Assembly (NCBI GenBank): GCA_021234155.1
Contig: JAJEKV010000080.1
Span: 728,182 to 792,181, forward strand
Reading direction: 5' to 3'
From: Isoetes taiwanensis
Taxonomy: Eukaryota > Streptophyta > Lycopodiopsida > Isoetales > Isoetaceae
DNA: 64,000 nucleotides
A program made the position numbers and the translations under genes. The notes beneath the pieces are model-generated. The model had not been told where the DNA came from. It did not search any database and saw nothing but the letters and a program-made list of their open reading frames with translations. This document shows, in pieces, positions 60,422-64,000 of this stretch. Each line of letters starts with the position of its first letter. Positions within the stretch are counted from its first letter, which is position 1.

Positions 60422-61217
60422 TTATAATAAGGGAAATTTTTAAAAATGCCCCTGTTTTTTTACTTATTTGTCAGAATACCCCTGTATTTTTAGTATTTGT
60501 TAAAATGCCCTTATTTTTTATATCTTTGTAGCTTCTGTCTTACTTCTTTCTTATGGCAGAGTTATGGCATTACATGCAAACTAGGCTAGACATGGAAAAC
60601 ACAAATGGGCAAGTAGGGCAACTACGGATAGCCACCGTGCTGCCATAGCCAAGCTTCACACCAAATTTGTCCTTCCAATCCTTCTCTGCTCTGTAGCCAC
60701 GCTCTTTACCACAAGATTTGCCCTTCCAATCATTTTGTGCTTGGCAAAAGCCACCGGAATTGATGCAAAAATCAACCCCGCTATGACATGATGCAAAAAT
60801 CCTGCAATACGACCCAAAATAGTTGGAGAAGATACAAAGAAAGCTTTTCCTTCTGTAAGATAGTAACCCATCCTTCTTTTTTTCTTTTCCTGCCTTTGCA
60901 ATCCCTACGAATCAACAATATCTTGTTTTGTTCAGCATCTCTATGCAGAGGCTAGCACTGCTAAAAAGATATTATGATGGAAAAGCAAGACCAATCTGGT
61001 TGAAGGCTTGAATAGTTGGTTTGAGGAATATGTTGAGATTGAAACAAACAAAAGACATATAAAATTTGAGCTTGATGATGAGAAACGTAAGCTTGGCTAT
61101 GGCAGAAAATAGAACACAGTAAGATTAGCGGTATTTTGATAAATATCAAAAATATCGGGGTATTTTGACAAATATGCAAAAATACAGGGGCAATTTTATA
61201 ATTTTCCCTTATAGTAA
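60422..61217. mobile_element. Mutator-like (MULE) non-autonomous insertion with 9-bp target duplication
   Basis: The element spans 60431-61208 (778 bp). Ends are gggaaatttttaaaaatgcc and, inverted, gggaaaattataaaattgcc; the terminal inverted repeats extend for ~90 bp of uneven match. Flanks ttataataa (60422-60430) and ttatagtaa (61209-61217) are a 9-bp duplication with one change. G-rich ends with a 9-bp duplication are typical of MULEs. The interior has no transposase; a minus-strand frame (60901-60656) is unrecognised and could be captured host sequence. The element landed inside the retrotransposon, so it is younger. Confidence 0.75.
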
Positions 61218-61433
61218 TGGTGTAAACCATAAAATTTTGTGAATAATAGACGATAAAGCAAGAGGATGAAATAACCTCTTATCATAGTATAATATTAAAC
61301 AAGGATGTGTTATGAATAATTAAAATATTACCTTGGGGTAATCATGTTGTCAAGTTATATATATCAAATGTAATTGCAGAATATGCAGGTTTCCAAGGTG
61401 GGGAGACGTGTGATGATGAGGACAGCATCAATT

Positions 61434-61447
61434 CAAGGTGGGGAGAT
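61434..61447 (+). promoter_or_regulatory. Polypurine tract of the retrotransposon
   Basis: aaggtggggagat directly before the 3' LTR. A similar tcc-aaggtggggagac word lies ~45 bp upstream (61390-61405). Confidence 0.88.
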
Positions 61448-63103
61448 TGTGACGTTCCAGTATAATATATGACCCAAATACGTATATTATACTGCCACGT
61501 CACACGTACTTGCCATCATGACAAGTACTAGCGAGACGTAAAGGGTTGCACCTAGGAGGCAAGGGTTGCACCTAGGGGGCAACCTCATATATTGTGCATG
61601 TTTAATAAACATATACAACTATAAACCCCATGCCAAATGGCAAAACCCCATTTGGCCAATGTTAACCTAACCCTAAGGGTTTCTATATAAGGGCTTTCCC
61701 CTTAAACCCTAAATCCTTCTTCCTTTTTCGCAATTAGGGTTTCCATGAGCCATTTCGGCCAAACCAAGATCCTAGTTCGCATTGCCAGGCTCTGATAGGC
61801 CGTCTTTGCACAACAGTTCGTCCAGCAGCAGCAATCTTCAGCAGGATCAAAGGCATGGACGCATTCCGAGGATCTGGAGCAAGTCAGGCGCCAGGTAAAC
61901 AGTCATTCTATTGTGCAAAGCCGCCTTGTGGTTTGGCAATGAGCTGGTTTAGCATGTTAGTTCAGCCTTAGAGGCCTTATAGGTCCCGAGATCATAAGCT
62001 CTAACAAAAGAACCTAACTTTGAATGTTTAGGTAGATAGATTAGATGTTATTCTACAATTCAATTCTTTGATGATGAAGGTGTTCATTCTATGCTCTCCC
62101 GTGTATTGGGAAGGGGGGTAGAGACCCTAAAAGCCTCTGTAGCAGATGTTCCTAGATAGCCTCATTAATACCCAATTAATGCGGCCCGTGCACAAGAGCC
62201 CGCCTGGTTGTGGGTGGAGGGGCTAGACCGATGAAAAAGGGGGACTTGTCCCATCACTGATTGACCATAGATAGGCCAGCGGTGTTACTCCGCCTCGGCG
62301 AGTGATTGATGATATGGGGCCGGGAGCAAGCAACACGCACAACGGCCCGCCATCGGTGCCGTCTATCGGTGGTGTGTAAAGCCTACCAGGGATCTTAGTG
62401 GGCTAGGCTTAATGGTTTGCCACTGAGTGTGGGCAAGGCATGAGCTCGACACCTCTGGGATGATGCATCACCTTCCATGGGGTTCAAGTCGAATAAGAGC
62501 AGTGGCCCTCTAGCTGCCTGTGATGGGCATGCATGCCTCTGGAGGGGAGGTGACTCTCCTCCTGCCTCATCGGGACTGGGGATGATGCAACCTAGCAGTA
62601 GCCCTCTTGGCTATGTACCCGGCAGGCTACGGTCCGGTCCCGATACTTTTCAACCTACTCTGCAAAGTGTGCACGGGAGGGGCGGATGGAGTGGACAACC
62701 CAACAGCCATGTTCTTATGCCAGCCCAATCCATTGCCATGACTCGGTCTGCATTGACTTCTGGAGACTCAAGCCCCCAGTCGATCCCCTATGCGTCTGAG
62801 CCCTGGGTAGGATCCCCCCATGTTGATGCTATTGATGTTATTGTACATGTTATGTTATGATGTATTCACCCTTTGAGGTGAACTTATTGATGTATTGATG
62901 TTATGTGCTCATGTTTATTCACGCTTCCGTAGCTAGGACGGTCCCGAAGGAAGACGGGCAAATGACCCATCCACTCTTCCCTCACTGGCCCAGTTCATGG
63001 GATTGGTGTCAGGTGGATGGCCCCTGCTAGTTTGGCTACCAGGGGGATGAATTCTGCCTTCGGATACGATGGGAGGATCGTGGACGAAGTAGGGGACGTC
63101 ACA
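61448..63103 (+). mobile_element. 3' LTR of the histone-carrying LTR retrotransposon
   Basis: 1656 bp, tgtgacg to cgtcaca, nearly identical to the 5' LTR apart from scattered substitutions and two extra segments: a ~22-bp duplicate of gggttgcaccta-gg-ggcaa (near 61560) and ~100 bp at 62260-62370 (gaccatagataggccagcgg onwards). The start hairpin is kept except one C-to-T change (a G-U pair in RNA). The TATA box ttctatataaggg is at about 61680-61692. Confidence 0.95.
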
Positions 63104-63108
63104 ACAAT
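63104..63108. repeat. Target-site duplication, right (ACAAT)
   Basis: Exact match of the five bases before the 5' LTR. Confidence 0.92.
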
Positions 63109-64000
63109 CCATCGGGCTATATTCCAAATCCAGCCTCCCGCCTTTGCTAAAAAAATGGGCTTTCTATCTGGAATTGTCTTTATCTAGTACGGCAACCAAA
63201 CGTGGCCATGGATCTTGGTGGTACTTGTGTTGAAGCTGTACGTGTAGCTTGTTTTGCTGCTATATCTAGATTACAAGTTTATTTCTCATGTCGTGTTCTT
63301 TCCTTTGCTTCTGAGTTTCAGGCCAAAGAAGTGTAGAATCCATCTAAGAAAAACTATATGAGGTTAAACAAACCAGATCTTGGACTTGAATAGTTCCTAA
63401 CATCCCTGCTATGCCAGTGTTTCCAAGGTGTTTCTGAATGGATCTGCTTATGCTCGAATTGTCTGGATATGGGGTATTGCTCAAAATAGATTGGAGTGCT
63501 TCCAATGCATTTCCAACTGGTCCTGCTAAAGCTCAAATCGACTGGATTTGCTAATGCTCAAAACGACTTGATCTAGCCTCGACTGTAGAAGCTCATTACG
63601 ACCAAGTTACTGGCATGCCTGTCAGCATGAATAATCAAGTTCTCTAGTGTCTTAAGAAATCTATCCATTTGTCTACATCATATTCCCAATGTTTTAGCCA
63701 TCTCTATAGCCTATTTTAAATAAGTTCCCTGGTTTTTTATGCTTCTAAAGGCCATGGAATACTGTAAATTGAGTTGTTTTGTTGCATGAATCTCTAGTTG
63801 TCTTTAGCTCTTTCATATCGTTGCCCATCTCTTTATAGAAATGAAAAATGTTGAAGGCTTAATGGATCCATCCAAGGCAAAGTGTATGATACAAAGTAGG
63901 TGTTGAAGATCCTCCTTTAATCAGTTTAACTGGTCAGACTATTACAGATTCTTTCCTTCTGCCAATGCTATCAGGTACTAAAAATGGATCTCAGATTTTT
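63109..64000. other. Gene-less stretch to window end
   Basis: No supported gene. Imperfect direct repeats of a gctcaaa-cgactgga / tgctaatgctcaaaac type occur at 63440-63600. Confidence 0.45.

Overview
This is an intergenic-rich stretch of a large land-plant nuclear genome. The evidence is spliceosomal introns with GT-AG borders, TATA boxes, plant-type LTR retrotransposons, LINE and tRNA-derived SINE remnants, and plant versions of three housekeeping genes. Gene density is very low: three convincing host genes in 64 kb. That suits a gymnosperm, fern, lycophyte or large-genome angiosperm, and the sequence alone does not decide between them.

Host genes: an intact, intronless ribosomal protein eL24 gene (7281-7769, +); a two-exon LC8-type dynein light chain gene (21791-22199, +) behind a clear TATA box; and a seven-exon GET3/ASNA1 tail-anchored-protein targeting ATPase gene (49944-47008, -) whose exons join in frame to 364 codons.

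Mobile and repetitive DNA fills the rest. 0.7-3.9 kb: LINE remnants and a SINE head. 9.2-10.9 kb: a long foldback. 12.9-14.05 kb: a pentanucleotide array, a LINE tail and a purine tract. 16.2-16.7 kb: an array of near-perfect palindromes. 27.0-28.0 and 34.6-35.6 kb: two members of a non-coding element built of direct-repeat units, with hairpins that differ between members yet stay paired. 30.2-31.8 kb: a LINE reverse transcriptase on the minus strand. 35.9-38.1 kb: degenerate long repeats and a GA microsatellite. 43.3-44.2 kb: a diverged LTR on the minus strand.

The main discovery is a complete LTR retrotransposon insertion at 51095-63103, with 5-bp target duplication ACAAT, LTRs of 1535 and 1656 bp, an initiator-tRNA-type primer binding site and a polypurine tract. 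It carries gag, protease, integrase and a chromodomain, but reverse transcriptase and RNase H are deleted. Two extra genes lie between the primer binding site and gag. The first (53341-54506) is a rearranged histone H3: it starts with the exact H3 tail MARTKQTAR, continues into about 285 charged residues, and ends in a recognisable H3 histone fold. The second (55372-56887) is unrecognised. Each has its own TATA box and is preceded by copies of the same ~205-bp repeat, whose core folds into a two-part hairpin. The element looks like a chromovirus that acquired a histone and carries it as a separately promoted cassette. This copy has decayed: two stops and one frameshift in the histone gene, one stop and one frameshift in the second gene, and a breakdown in gag.
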